Shown piece by piece: positions 14,744 to 24,256 of a stretch of DNA of 47,904 bases. The translations under genes were made by a program, and so were the position numbers. Numbering within the stretch: the first letter of the stretch is position 1; every line of letters begins with the position of its first letter. Below the pieces are notes generated by a model. The model had not been told where the DNA came from and searched no databases. It saw only the letters and a program-made list of their open reading frames with translations. The stretch comes from Deltaproteobacteria bacterium (GTDB lineage: Bacteria; Desulfobacterota; BSN033; WVXP01), in NCBI GenBank assembly GCA_019308905.1, contig JAFDHF010000024.1, positions 1 through 47,904 of the forward strand, given 5' to 3'.

Positions 14744-15573
14744 TCACCGCCGAGACCAGAAAGCGAATCCAGATAGTAGGAACAATCGCGACCCTGCTCC
14801 TTCCCACCACCTTCGTTGCCTTCCCCTACCTCTGGATGGCCCTCTCATCGTTCAGCCCGGACAAGGATCTGTTCAGTGACCGGATTCTCCCGGCTTCCCT
14901 TACCCTCGCCCATTACCGGGAGCTCTTTGAAAGGACCAATTTCGCCGAGCAGTTCCTCAACAGCGTCATCGTGGCTGTCATCGCCACTGCCATCTGCCTG
15001 ACGATTTCGACCCTGGCGGGGTACAGCCTCTCCAGGTTCCGCCACCGATGGAGCTTCGAACGGGTCATGCTGATCATCTATACGATTCCGCCGGTTCTGC
15101 TGGTGATCCCCATTCTTCTGGTTTTCAGCCGGATTCGATTGACCAGTACGTACGTCGGCTTGGCCCTGGGGCACTCGACCTTTATGCTGCCCTTTGCCAC
15201 CCTGATTCTGTCAGCCTATTTCAACAACATACCCACCACCCTCGACGAAGCAGCTCTGGTGGATGGGACGGGCCGCCTGGGAGCACTTCTCCGGATCGTT
15301 CTGCCGCTGGCATTGCCCGGGATCGCCGCGACGGGTATCGTCATCTTCGCCTTTTCATGGAATGACTACGTCTTCGCCTTCACCCTGATCGCGGTCAAGA
15401 AGATGCAGACCCTTCCGCTGGGGGTACAGGAACTGGCAGAGGGGCAGACCCTCCAGTGGGGTATGCTCATGTCTTCGGCCGTACTGATCACAGCCCCCAT
15501 GTTGCTCTTCTTCCTCCTCATCCAGAGAAAGCTTCTGGCAGGTTTCATCTTCGCCGTGACAGGGGAGAAGTAA
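14740..15573 (+). CDS. ABC transporter permease, MalG/UgpE type
   Basis: 277 residues; ATG overlaps the previous stop by four bases (ATGA), showing coupled translation. The N-terminal helix and FPYLWMALSSFSPDKDLFSD match MalG-type permeases; SFAQFLNSVIVA-like sequence (here FAEQFLNSVIVAVIATA) and the EAA loop DEAALVDGTGRLGALLRIVL are typical. It forms the heterodimeric channel with the preceding permease. No cognate ATPase gene follows; the operon ends here and the next genes converge on it, so a shared ATPase encoded elsewhere must energise it. Confidence 0.88.
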   Translation: MITAETRKRIQIVGTIATLLLPTTFVAFPYLWMALSSFSPDKDLFSDRILPASLTLAHYRELFERTNFAEQFLNSVIVAVIATAICLTISTLAGYSLSRFRHRWSFERVMLIIYTIPPVLLVIPILLVFSRIRLTSTYVGLALGHSTFMLPFATLILSAYFNNIPTTLDEAALVDGTGRLGALLRIVLPLALPGIAATGIVIFAFSWNDYVFAFTLIAVKKMQTLPLGVQELAEGQTLQWGMLMSSAVLITAPMLLFFLLIQRKLLAGFIFAVTGEK

Positions 15574-15635
15574 AAGTAAGGAGCCTTTGCCGAGGGGCAG
15601 GCCGTGCTTCCCGGAAGATCAACCTCGAGCCCCTC

Positions 15636-16436
15636 TCAATGGTAGTGCTGCTCGGGCGAAGGGTTTTCCTTCATGAACCTGCGGAGTTCCGTCGTCTCCC
15701 CTGCCGGGGGTTTTCTCCAGAGCCCCGCCCGGCTGACCGCCGGATATCCTGCCAGCTTGCAGAGGTCAACCATCATTTCAGCCTGCTTGAAGGCCACCAC
15801 CATGGGGTCGATCACGGGAACCCCGATGACCTCGACCGGATCCTTCTTGAAGACCTTGGTAAAGATCGACCCGATGATCGTACAGCCCGGAATTATCACT
15901 TCGGCCTGGTCCTGCTCCACGCACTGCCGGCTGACCTCGACCACCCGCCTTGCGATCTCATCAGACGGCGTGATCTCAGGGTAGAGATCGCATGCCGTGA
16001 TACCGATCCACCGCAAGGAGGCCACCTTGGACCGGACGCCGTAGAGGTCTACGAGGCGCATGTCGATGCCGCCCACGGTCATCGGATCGGTCGAGACCAC
16101 GCTGAACCGCTTTCCCATCATGCAGGCCAGATGCGCCGAAGATTCAAACGTGGCCGTTACGGGAATATCCACGATCGACCGTGACTCCAGCAAGCCGGGG
16201 TCCAGCATGCAGGAGAGGACCACCGCATCATAGCCCTGCTGCTCGGCCTTGATCACCCTCTCCACCGCTCCATTGATGCACTTCAGGGTGTTGTAGAGGT
16301 AAGTATTGTAGTTCAGGGGGAAAACAGCCTCCAGGCACTCAAAGTCGAATTCCGTATCGGATCGGGCGACTCTTTCCAGGTTCTCCCGGCCAAAAGGCTC
16401 TGTCTTGCCGAATGGGGACAATACCAGGATCTTCAT
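15636..16436 (-). CDS. Asp/Glu/hydantoin racemase family protein
   Basis: 266 residues from ATG 16436, chosen because GGGAGGTGG lies directly upstream on the minus strand; an ATG six codons earlier lacks this. Two catalytic cysteines occur in the positions expected for the family: VVLSCMLDPGLLES and VIIPGCTIIGSIF. The pattern IPVTATFESSAHLACMMG between them is typical of hydantoin racemase-like members. The enzyme would invert a chiral carbon by two-base proton transfer. As third gene after hyuA and hyuB, it would supply the enantiomer the hydantoinase accepts. The C-terminal 30 residues are longer than usual. Confidence 0.82.
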   Translation of the reverse strand: MKILVLSPFGKTEPFGRENLERVARSDTEFDFECLEAVFPLNYNTYLYNTLKCINGAVERVIKAEQQGYDAVVLSCMLDPGLLESRSIVDIPVTATFESSAHLACMMGKRFSVVSTDPMTVGGIDMRLVDLYGVRSKVASLRWIGITACDLYPEITPSDEIARRVVEVSRQCVEQDQAEVIIPGCTIIGSIFTKVFKKDPVEVIGVPVIDPMVVAFKQAEMMVDLCKLAGYPAVSRAGLWRKPPAGETTELRRFMKENPSPEQHYH

Positions 16437-16494
16437 AGGCCACCTCCCTAACATGGTTTGGCTGACCGGCTTCTGAATTTCCAGCCGGTGATAA

Positions 16495-16525
16495 AGAGGG
16501 CCCCCAGGCTAGGCGCGGGCCCTCT
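16495..16525 (-). terminator. Hairpin between hyuB and the racemase gene
   Basis: AGAGGGCCC at 16495-16503 pairs with GGGCCCTCT at 16517-16525 around a 13-base loop. No T run follows, so it may tune mRNA stability or partial termination rather than end the operon. Smaller GATCCG and ACCGGC hairpins lie on either side in the same 140-bp gap. Confidence 0.4.
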
Positions 16526-16576
16526 GGCACGCCCTGTCCGATCCGACAAGAGCCGGATCGCAACAACGCCGTGACT

Positions 16577-18340
16577 TCAGCGAAGCTCTCTCTTTCGCCC
16601 TTTGGAATCTTTCCCTTTGGATCTGAGAGCGACCGTTGCCGCCTCGTCGAGGGAGCCCCTTTTGCCCTCGAAGACCACCCCGTATTCGGCCTCGGCCCGG
16701 TCCGCACCGATCAGCCCCTCCTCAACGTCACGGACCACCCTTGCCGGATCCCTCTCCAGAGGATCGCCGAATCCGCCGCCCCCTGCGGTTCTCAGGACGA
16801 TGCGAGTCCCTGGTTCCACCTGGATCGTCACCTTGCTCGGAAGCTGCCTCTTCTGTCCACTAGGTGACACGATCCAACAATCCGAACTCCCCCCACCCTT
16901 GCCTCCCATAAGCCCCCAGGGGCGGATATTGCGCCTCTCGGTTCCGAGGGTGATCATGGCCTTGTGGTCGAGAACCGTGATCTCCCTGGTCATCCCCAGT
17001 CCTCCCCGCGATCTTCCGGGCCCCTCTGAATCAGGGACAAGACCGTACCGCTCGACCCGGAGAGGGTAGGCTATCTCTATCACCTCGGCAGGGGCGTTCC
17101 GCGTATTGGTCATATTGGTGTGTACACCATCCATCCCGTCCTGGTCCTCCATGGCACCCTGGCCTCCGCCGTATGTCTCGACGTAGGAATAGTACTCCCC
17201 GGTTCTCGGATCCACACCCCCGATCGTAAAGATACTCATGCTCCCCGTCGAGGCGGCAGGCACCTGACCGGGAATGGCCTTGGACAGGGCCCCCAGCACA
17301 ACATCCGCTATGCGCTGGGAGGTATTGATGTTGGCGTTGGAGACCGGGGCCGGAAACTCGGGATTGACGAGGGTTCCCGGAGGAGTGACCACTTCCACGG
17401 GGCGCGACGCCCCTTCACTCGAAGGGAGGTCTGGATCGATGGCGGATTTCAAGGCAAAATAGACACAGGCCAGGGTGACGGCCCGGGTCGAATTGACCGA
17501 GCCCCGAGCCTGCCGGTCGGTTCCGGTGAAATCGACCAAGATCCGGTCGTCCTCGATGGTGAGAGTCACGGCGATCTTGAGCAGGCCCTCAGAAAGCCCG
17601 TCTCCTTCGAGGAAATCCTCGAAGCAAAAGACCCCCTTGGGGAGTTCCCGGATCCGGGCCCGCATCCTCCGCTCCGAGTAGTTGATGATCTCCTCCATGT
17701 AGAAGCCGACCATGGGCTCTCCATACCTGGATATGATCTCCCTGAGCCGCCTTTCCCCCACGTTGTTTGCCGCGAGCTGGGCCTGAAAGTCTCCATAGGT
17801 TTCGTAGCTCGTTCTCACGTTGTTCATGATCAAGGCCATGATCTGGTCATCGATCTCTCCCCCTTTCCGGAGCCTTACAGGTGGAATCCGAAGCCCTTCC
17901 TGAAAGATCTCGGTCGAAATAGTGGGCATCCCTCCGGGTGAGATCCCGCCGATATCCACGTGGTGAGCCAGGTTTGCCAGCAGGGCCACACACCGCCCCT
18001 CGACAAAGACCGGCGTGATCATGCAGATATCAGGCAGGTGAGATCCGCTGATATAGGGATCGTTGGTGATGATGGCGTCGCCTGGATTGAGACGCTCGAC
18101 GGGGAATCGTTCCAGGGTCTTCTTCACGACCGATACCATCAGACCCAGATGTAGCGGAATGTGTTCGGCCTGCGCCACAAGATCTCCCCGATCCGTATAG
18201 ATGGCCGTGGAACAGTCTCTCCGGTCTTTGATGTTGGTCGAGAGAGCCGTCCTGATCAAAGCCGCACCCATCTCCTCGGCCACCGACTGGAAGGCGTTTC
18301 TCATGACCTCAAGGGTAACCGGATCTGATTTGAGCTTCAC
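16577..18340 (-). CDS. hyuB: Hydantoinase B / N-methylhydantoinase B (HyuB)
   Basis: 587 residues, the usual length for stand-alone HyuB. Recognisable stretches: DPVTLEVMRNAFQSVAEEMG at the start, RRDCSTAIYTDRGDLVAQAEHIPLHLG, GDAIITNDPYISGSHLPDICM and the glycine-rich end VLRTAGGGGFGDPLERDPAR. It is the second subunit of ATP-dependent hydantoinase/oxoprolinase/acetone-carboxylase-type enzymes. With HyuA it would open a hydantoin or related cyclic amide using ATP. Its start overlaps the hyuA stop by four bases, so the subunits are made together. The actual substrate is unknown, because this family covers several reactions. Confidence 0.92.
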   Translation of the reverse strand: MKLKSDPVTLEVMRNAFQSVAEEMGAALIRTALSTNIKDRRDCSTAIYTDRGDLVAQAEHIPLHLGLMVSVVKKTLERFPVERLNPGDAIITNDPYISGSHLPDICMITPVFVEGRCVALLANLAHHVDIGGISPGGMPTISTEIFQEGLRIPPVRLRKGGEIDDQIMALIMNNVRTSYETYGDFQAQLAANNVGERRLREIISRYGEPMVGFYMEEIINYSERRMRARIRELPKGVFCFEDFLEGDGLSEGLLKIAVTLTIEDDRILVDFTGTDRQARGSVNSTRAVTLACVYFALKSAIDPDLPSSEGASRPVEVVTPPGTLVNPEFPAPVSNANINTSQRIADVVLGALSKAIPGQVPAASTGSMSIFTIGGVDPRTGEYYSYVETYGGGQGAMEDQDGMDGVHTNMTNTRNAPAEVIEIAYPLRVERYGLVPDSEGPGRSRGGLGMTREITVLDHKAMITLGTERRNIRPWGLMGGKGGGSSDCWIVSPSGQKRQLPSKVTIQVEPGTRIVLRTAGGGGFGDPLERDPARVVRDVEEGLIGADRAEAEYGVVFEGKRGSLDEAATVALRSKGKDSKGRKRELR

Positions 18341-20397
18341 TTGTCGCCTCGCATTCTTATGGAGAGGTTGCCGTAACGATCTGCCACGGCCTGGTACTGC
18401 GGCGGTACGAGGATTGTGGAATCCATCTGTTCGATAACCGCAGGACCTGAGATCTCCTGCCCCTGGACGAGGTCGTCCCGGAGGTAGACAGGCGTCTCCA
18501 CCGCCGCCCCTTCGAAAAAGACATCCCGCCGGTCAACAGGGGCGGCCGTCTCTCGCAGAGGCGGTGTTCTCTCGGTCAGGCAGAGCTCGGGGAGTTTGCC
18601 CAGTGCCACGACTCTCAGGTTCACAAACTCGACCGACTCCCTCCTCCGGGCGTACCCGTAGGCTTTTTCATGGAGGCCGTGAAACCTCTCCACCACCCTT
18701 GAAACGTCACGCGGACCAAGGGACCCGCCCTTTACGGGCACCGAGAGTTCGTAGGCTTGGCGGACATACCTCATATCGGCCGATCGCATCAAGAGGACCG
18801 ACGAGCCCGAGAATCCCTCCCGCTTCAGTTGCTCCAGAGCCCGACCCTCCATCTCCTTGAAAATCGAAACAAGGAGGCCCACGTCCACGGCTTCGGTTCT
18901 GCAGATATGGGTCTGCACGAAATCATGGCGCACATCTGCCGAAAGCATGCCGAAGGCCGAGGCGATGCCCGGATAAGCCGGAATCACCACCTCCTTCATG
19001 TTCAGGGCACGGGCGAGTTCCACGCCGTGCATCGGGCCCGCCCCGCCAAAGGGCACCAGGGTGAATTCTCTCGGGTCATAGCCCTTTTCCACCGAGACCC
19101 GGCGGATACCCCGGATCATATTGGCATTGACAACCGAGATGATCCCCTCTGCCGCCTCCTGGAGCCCCATACCCAGAGGCCGGGCTATCTTCTCTTCCAG
19201 AACCTCCCTCGCTTCATCCAGATGGAGCTCCATCTCTCCCCCGAGGAGATAGGACGGGTTGATCCTGCCCAGGACGGCATTGGCATCGGTCACGGTGGGC
19301 TCCATCCCCCCGCGCCCGTAACAGACCGGCCCAGGGTCGGCCCCTGCACTCCGGGGTCCCACCTGGAGGCCGCCTCCCGCATCGATCCAGGCGATGCTAC
19401 CTCCACCGGCCCCGATGGTGTTGATATCGATCATGGGGAGCTTGATGGGGTAACCGCCGATGTCGCTCTCCGTGGTCAGTCGTGGTCTCCCCCCCTCGAT
19501 GAGACAGATGTCCGAACTCGTCCCGCCCATGTCTATGGTGATCACCTTCGGCCTCCCCACCGAACGGGAGATGAAGACCCCTGTCAGGGCACCGCCAGCC
19601 GGACCGGAAAGAACCGTTCTCGCACTCATCCGGCGTGCGGTCTTTGCCGTGATAACTCCCCCGTTGGACTGCATGATGTAGAGATCCGAGGCGATATCCA
19701 TTCTCCTCAACTGTCTCTCCAGGTCGGCCACATAGTCGTTCACCTTCGGCATCACATAGGCATTGATGCAGATCGTGCTCGTTCTCTCGTATTCGCGGAA
19801 TTCAGGAAGCACCTCGGCAGAAACCGTCACGTAGGCTTCCGGGAAATGCCTCGCAATGATCGACTTGATCGTGTTTTCATGGATAGGGTTGGCATAGGAG
19901 TGGATCAATGAGACGGCCACCGACTCGACCCCCTTCTCTTTGATCTCCTTGACGGTTGCAGCCGCCCCTGATTCATCGAGAGGCCTCAGCACTTCCCCGG
20001 TATAGAGGATTCTTTCGGCCACCCCGTACCGGAGGTTTCTCGGTACGATCGGCTCGGGTCGTCTGGCCCGGAAGTCATAGAGCTTGGGCCTGTTCTGCCG
20101 TCCGATATGGAGCACGTCCTCAAAGCCCTCCGTAGTTATCAGGGCGGTCTTGGCGCCCTTGTGCTCCAGTAGGGCATTGGTGGCGACGGTGGTTCCATGG
20201 ATGAGGAATCGGGTTCTCTGGGGGAGTATGCCTTCCGATTGGATGAGCTTCTTTATTCCTGCAATCACGGCCAGGGCCGGATTGGAAGGGGTGGAGGGGA
20301 CCTTGGTCACGGCCAGACGGCCGGACGATTCGTCAAGAACACAGAGATCGGTGAATGTCCCTCCCGTATCGACTCCCATGCGATAGGTATTCTCCAT
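18337..20397 (-). CDS. hyuA: Hydantoinase A / N-methylhydantoinase A (HyuA)
   Basis: 686 residues, full length. The ASKHA-type ATP-binding motifs are clear: RMGVDTGGTFTDLCVLDESS at the N-terminus and ITIDMGGTSSDICLIEGG in the middle. FLIHGTTVATNALLEHKGAK and VPFGGAGPMHGVELARAL are family hallmarks. The last third is the C-terminal hydantoinase A domain. It phosphorylates or activates the substrate for cleavage with HyuB. AAAGG stands about ten bases before the start on the minus strand. It heads the leftward hyuA-hyuB-racemase operon and is divergent from an MttB-like methyltransferase. Confidence 0.93.
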   Translation of the reverse strand: MENTYRMGVDTGGTFTDLCVLDESSGRLAVTKVPSTPSNPALAVIAGIKKLIQSEGILPQRTRFLIHGTTVATNALLEHKGAKTALITTEGFEDVLHIGRQNRPKLYDFRARRPEPIVPRNLRYGVAERILYTGEVLRPLDESGAAATVKEIKEKGVESVAVSLIHSYANPIHENTIKSIIARHFPEAYVTVSAEVLPEFREYERTSTICINAYVMPKVNDYVADLERQLRRMDIASDLYIMQSNGGVITAKTARRMSARTVLSGPAGGALTGVFISRSVGRPKVITIDMGGTSSDICLIEGGRPRLTTESDIGGYPIKLPMIDINTIGAGGGSIAWIDAGGGLQVGPRSAGADPGPVCYGRGGMEPTVTDANAVLGRINPSYLLGGEMELHLDEAREVLEEKIARPLGMGLQEAAEGIISVVNANMIRGIRRVSVEKGYDPREFTLVPFGGAGPMHGVELARALNMKEVVIPAYPGIASAFGMLSADVRHDFVQTHICRTEAVDVGLLVSIFKEMEGRALEQLKREGFSGSSVLLMRSADMRYVRQAYELSVPVKGGSLGPRDVSRVVERFHGLHEKAYGYARRRESVEFVNLRVVALGKLPELCLTERTPPLRETAAPVDRRDVFFEGAAVETPVYLRDDLVQGQEISGPAVIEQMDSTILVPPQYQAVADRYGNLSIRMRGDK

Positions 20398-20637
20398 GAT
20401 TCATACGGACCTTTCTGCTCTCCGGCTATTCACGATCTCACCCCGCAGTAGCCGGGGAGACCTTCAAAGGGGTCAAGAACGGATATAATAGTGGTATATT
20501 GGATCGGGCCTGTCAAGGCCGTACCAGAGACGGCCGCCTCCAAGGGGAGACATGGAGAGGCTGAAAGATCTGCCGGGGATCTCCCATGGGAGGCACTGCT
20601 GCCGTCGATGGAACCTCACCAATCAGGAGGAGACGGT

Positions 20638-22089
20638 ATGTTCAAGAGAGGGAGACTCGGGGGACTCGAAGGCGGCCTCTACCGCCCGCTGTGTGAATCG
20701 GACATGAGGCATATCCACCAGACGGTAATGCGTATCTTTGACGAGGTGGGTATTCAGGTATCCACCAGGAGGGGGTTTGACCTCTTCAAGGGGAAAGGGG
20801 CAAGGGTCTCAGAGGAAAAGGGAATAGTCTTCATCCCGCCTGCCATGTTCGAAGACCTCATCGACCTCGCCCCATCAGAGATCGTGCTTTACGGAAGGGA
20901 GGAGAAGAACAATATCTATCTCGCAGGGAGGCGTGTTCATTTCGGCAGCGGGGGAACCGCCCTCAACATTCTGGATCTGGAGACAGGGGAGAAGCGACCC
21001 TCGACCCTCGAGGATGTTCGGAACGTCTCGAGACTGCTCGACAGACTCGAGAACGTCCACTTCGAGGTGATCCCTGTCTATCCCAACGACCTTCCCACCG
21101 AACAGGTGGATGTCAACCGGTTCTTTGCCGCCCTTCAGAACACGACCAAGCATGTCATGGGAGGGACGTATACCCTGGAAGGAACGAGAAAGGTGATCCG
21201 CATGGGCGAGATCCTTGCCGGGAGCGCCGAAAAACTGCGACGGGAGCCTTTTGTTTCGCTCATCACGTGCGTGGTGAGCCCCCTGAGGATCGACGAAACC
21301 TACGGGGACTTCCTGATGACGGTTGCCGAGGCGGGAATTCCCCTGGCGATTCCCGCCGAGCCCATTGCAGGGGCCACGGCTCCGGTGACCATCGCGGGAA
21401 CCGTGACCAATCTGTGCTGTGAGACCCTGGCAGGGATCTTCCTCGCCCAACTGGTCAGGCCCGGCACACCCTGCCTCTTCGGTTCGGTGGGCACAGGGGC
21501 GGACATGAAGTCCATGGGCTACGTGTCCGGTTCCGTGGAAGAGGGGCTGATCAACGCGGCGGCTGCTCAGATGGCCCAGTTCTACGGACTGCCCTTTTAT
21601 GCCACGGCAGGTCAATCCGACTCCAAGTGCCTCGACACCCAGGCAGGATGGGAAGGCGCCATTACAAACCTGCTGGTCGCCATGGCGGGTGCCAACTTCA
21701 TCCACGATGCCGTGGGACTTCTCGAGTTCTGCATGACAGCCTCCTATGAAAAATACGTCGTGGATAACGAGATCCTCGGTGAGGTCATGAGGGTGCTCAA
21801 GGGGATCGAGGTGACTCCGGAGACACTCGCCTTTGAGGTGACCCGGGCCGTGGGCCCGGGAGGGAATTATCTCAGCGAGGACCACACCTGCCAGTACATG
21901 CGGCAGGAGCACTTCCTTCCCTCGGTGGCCGATCGCAACGACAGAGACACCTGGATAAAGACGGGAAGAAAAGACACGTTTCGGCGAGCCCATGAGCTCG
22001 CCACGGAGATTCTCAGAACCCATCACGCCGAGCCACTCGACTCCAGGAAGGTCGAGATGATAAGAGAAACCTTCAAGGAGGTGGTATAG
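20638..22089 (+). CDS. Trimethylamine methyltransferase (MttB) superfamily protein, non-pyrrolysine
   Basis: 483 residues from ATG 20638 with CAGGAGGA seven bases upstream; the open frame extends to 20491 without family sequence. LCESDMRHIHQTVMRIFDEV at the N-terminus, the substrate-barrel region PIAGATAPVTIAGTVTNLCC and the late YLSEDHTCQYMRQEHFLP block are typical. The reading frame has no internal amber codon, so it is a pyrrolysine-free member like glycine-betaine methyltransferase MtgB. Such enzymes move a methyl group from a quaternary amine to a corrinoid protein. No corrinoid protein or reactivase gene is adjacent, so it must use partners elsewhere or have another role. The divergent gap with hyuA holds TATAAT at 20484-20489 with a poor -35. 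Confidence 0.87.
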   Translation: MFKRGRLGGLEGGLYRPLCESDMRHIHQTVMRIFDEVGIQVSTRRGFDLFKGKGARVSEEKGIVFIPPAMFEDLIDLAPSEIVLYGREEKNNIYLAGRRVHFGSGGTALNILDLETGEKRPSTLEDVRNVSRLLDRLENVHFEVIPVYPNDLPTEQVDVNRFFAALQNTTKHVMGGTYTLEGTRKVIRMGEILAGSAEKLRREPFVSLITCVVSPLRIDETYGDFLMTVAEAGIPLAIPAEPIAGATAPVTIAGTVTNLCCETLAGIFLAQLVRPGTPCLFGSVGTGADMKSMGYVSGSVEEGLINAAAAQMAQFYGLPFYATAGQSDSKCLDTQAGWEGAITNLLVAMAGANFIHDAVGLLEFCMTASYEKYVVDNEILGEVMRVLKGIEVTPETLAFEVTRAVGPGGNYLSEDHTCQYMRQEHFLPSVADRNDRDTWIKTGRKDTFRRAHELATEILRTHHAEPLDSRKVEMIRETFKEVV

Positions 22090-22301
22090 GGAGATCCTCC
22101 GGCCCTGGGAGGCACGGCACATGCGGGCCGGTCCCCTATTGAACCGGTTCGAGCCTTTCAGGGAACCCATTCGAGTTGGATCGACCCTGTGGAACACGGC
22201 GCTCCCGATCAAGGCCCCAACTGGTCTCGTGCAGGAATTGATATGATGCGGTGTAGGGGAATGGATCGGTTGCAAGCCCCATATGAGGAGGTGAGGGAGC
22301 A

Positions 22302-22547
22302 ATGGGAAGGTACGGCAGGGATACGGGTCTCGCACCAGAGGAAGTCCTCCGCCAGGCGGCCGAATTTTTCGGGCCTGACGGGCTCGGTCTGAAGGTCGTG
22401 GAGCAGAACGACTGCTGCGTGAGCTTCGAGGGGGGAGGGGGCCACGTGATGGTGTCGGCGGCCTCATCCGAGTCGGGCAGGACCGATGTCGAGCTTGAGA
22501 CGAGGGAGTGGGACTTTCAGGTGAGGAGCTTCATGGAGAGGCTGTGA
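22302..22547 (+). CDS. Small hypothetical protein
   Basis: 81 residues; ATG 22302 follows GAGGAGGTGAGGG, a strong ribosome-binding site. It is acidic, with a predicted helix (LAPEEVLRQAAEFFG) then beta-rich sequence: GLGLKVVEQNDCCVSFEGGG, HVMVSAASSESGRTDVELET, and REWDFQVRSFMERL at the end. The glycine-rich turn and closing RExD(Y/F)QV segment look like a compact conserved fold, but I cannot name a family. It stands alone between the methyltransferase and the thpR-recA group. Confidence 0.6.
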   Translation: MGRYGRDTGLAPEEVLRQAAEFFGPDGLGLKVVEQNDCCVSFEGGGGHVMVSAASSESGRTDVELETREWDFQVRSFMERL

Positions 22548-22575
22548 AGAGCGGTCTATCCCAAAAGGCCTGAAT

Positions 22576-22603
22576 TTGACTTTTGAACCGATTATGATAG
22601 CAT
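22576..22603 (+). promoter_or_regulatory. Candidate promoter for thpR-recA-pilT
   Basis: TTGACT at 22576-22581 and TAGCAT at 22598-22603 with a 16-bp spacer, 58 bp before the thpR start. No clear LexA box was recognised, although SOS control would be expected for recA. Confidence 0.45.
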
Positions 22604-22660
22604 CCTTTTTACGGGATAGGGCGCAGCATCGGCTTGTGATCCTGCCAGGAAACAGGGGAA

Positions 22661-23233
22661 ATGGCAAAAATCCGTGCCTTTTTGGCCGCCGAGCTTCCGC
22701 GGGCCATGGTTTCGAGAATCGCGAGTCTCCAGGAACGCCTTCGTTCCTGCGGTGCCGACGTGCGATGGGTAAAGCCCGAACGGATCCATCTTACCTTGAA
22801 GTTCTTCGGCAACATAGAGGAGGAGCAGAGAGAGGTTATTGCCGCTATCATGGAAGAAGCCGCTTCTCGAATAGGCGCTTTCTCGCTCTCCGTCAGAGAT
22901 CTCGGAGCCTTTCCGTCGCCCAGGAACCCAAGGGTAATCTGGCTCGGACTCCACGGGTGGGAAGAGAACCTCCTTCCCCTCCAGCGGGATATCGAGTCGA
23001 GGCTTCAGAGTGCCGGCTTTCCCCCTGAGGACAGGCCCTACAGACCTCATCTCACCCTCGGCAGGGTCAAATCGCTAAAGGGAAAGGAGGGTTTGGTCGA
23101 TCTTATGGAGAGAGAACGGGAGGTCAATTTAGGCCCCATGGTTATTGACCGGATCGTCCTCTTCAGAAGCGATCTGAGACCCACTGGCCCCGTATATACC
23201 CCCCTTACAGTCAGGGAATTTTCGGGAGGCTAG
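22661..23233 (+). CDS. thpR: RNA 2',3'-cyclic phosphodiesterase (2'-5' RNA ligase family)
   Basis: 190 residues, the standard size. The two HxTx motifs of the 2H phosphoesterase fold are present: HLTLKFFGN (about residue 44) and HLTLGRVKS (about residue 128). The N-terminus [20 protein letters not shown] is typical. It hydrolyses 2',3'-cyclic phosphate RNA ends and may seal or open 2'-5' bonds in vitro. The stop is two bases before the recA start, so they are one transcript; thpR next to recA is a recurring arrangement, often with cinA, which is absent here. Confidence 0.9.
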   Translation: MAKIRAFLAAELPRAMVSRIASLQERLRSCGADVRWVKPERIHLTLKFFGNIEEEQREVIAAIMEEAASRIGAFSLSVRDLGAFPSPRNPRVIWLGLHGWEENLLPLQRDIESRLQSAGFPPEDRPYRPHLTLGRVKSLKGKEGLVDLMEREREVNLGPMVIDRIVLFRSDLRPTGPVYTPLTVREFSGG

Positions 23234-23235
23234 CA

Positions 23236-24255
23236 ATGGAAGAGACAAAGAGGGAAAAGGCCGTTGATCTGGCCGTTTCTCAGATCGAAAGGCAGTACGG
23301 AAAAGGGGCCATCATGAAACTCGGAGGCGAAGCCCCTCTGCCCGATGTCCAGACTATTTCGACGGGATCTCTCGCACTGGACATGGCCCTAGGGGTGGGC
23401 GGCCTCCCCCGGGGAAGGGTGGTCGAAATCTACGGCCCGGAAGCCTCGGGAAAGACGACCCTTGCCCTTCACGCTGTCGCAGAGGCACAGAAAGCCGGTG
23501 GGATAGCGGCTTTTATCGACGCCGAGCACGCCCTGGATGTTCACTACGCAAAACGACTGGGCGTCAAAACCGACGACCTCCTTATCTCGCAACCCGATAC
23601 CGGTGAGCAGGCCCTGGAAATCACCGATATCCTGGTCCGCAGCGGGGCCATCGACATGATCGTCATCGACTCGGTTGCGGCTCTGGTTCCTCGAGCCGAA
23701 ATCGAGGGAGAAATGGGAGACAGCCACATGGGGCTCCAGGCGAGGCTCATGTCCCAGGCCCTCCGGAAACTCACGGCCACAATAAGCAAGTCCATGACGA
23801 TCGTGATCTTTATCAATCAGATCCGTATGAAGATCGGGGTAATGTTCGGCAATCCGGAAACCACGACAGGGGGGAATGCCCTCAAGTTCTATTCCTCAGT
23901 GCGCCTGGACATCCGCCGCATAGCCTCGATCAAGCAGGGCCAGGAGGTGATCGGCAGCCGGACCCGTGTGAGGGTCGTGAAAAACAAGGTGGCACCGCCT
24001 TTCAAGGAGGTCGAGTTCGACATCATTTACGGGCATGGAATCTCACGGGAGGGCGACGTCCTGGACCTCGCCGTGGATGCGGGAATCGTGGAAAAAACCG
24101 GAACGTGGTACTCTTTCAAGGATCAGAGAATCGGCCAAGGCCGGGAGAATACCAAGGCCTTCCTCCGGGAGAACACCGACATCCTGAGGAGCATAGAGGA
24201 GGAGGTCCTCCGGCGGTTCGGCCAGAAAAGAGAGGGAGAGACAGAGGAGTCGTGA
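23236..24255 (+). CDS. recA: Recombinase RecA
   Basis: 339 residues with all landmarks: [20 protein letters not shown] at the start, Walker [10 protein letters not shown], the catalytic glutamate region [11 protein letters not shown], Walker [21 protein letters not shown], the DNA-binding loop 2 region [28 protein letters not shown] and a C-terminal acidic tail (REGETEES). It forms filaments on single-stranded DNA for homologous pairing and activates LexA cleavage. It follows thpR by two bases and precedes pilT by one base, showing a tight operon. No recX gene lies nearby. Confidence 0.98.
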   Translation: MEETKREKAVDLAVSQIERQYGKGAIMKLGGEAPLPDVQTISTGSLALDMALGVGGLPRGRVVEIYGPEASGKTTLALHAVAEAQKAGGIAAFIDAEHALDVHYAKRLGVKTDDLLISQPDTGEQALEITDILVRSGAIDMIVIDSVAALVPRAEIEGEMGDSHMGLQARLMSQALRKLTATISKSMTIVIFINQIRMKIGVMFGNPETTTGGNALKFYSSVRLDIRRIASIKQGQEVIGSRTRVRVVKNKVAPPFKEVEFDIIYGHGISREGDVLDLAVDAGIVEKTGTWYSFKDQRIGQGRENTKAFLRENTDILRSIEEEVLRRFGQKREGETEES

Positions 24256-24256
24256 C

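Noticed and set aside
18757-19911. 384-codon plus-strand frame inside hyuA
   Set aside because: It is rich in His, Arg and Pro, as expected from antisense of a GC-rich gene; hyuA motifs are on the other strand.
20638-22089. Pyrrolysine-containing MttB with read-through amber
   Set aside because: The reading frame has no internal TAG; both MttB-like genes are uninterrupted.
20875-22467. 530-codon minus-strand frame opposite the first MttB-like gene
   Set aside because: No domain, no ribosome-binding site, and it runs over a conserved gene and the next intergenic region.
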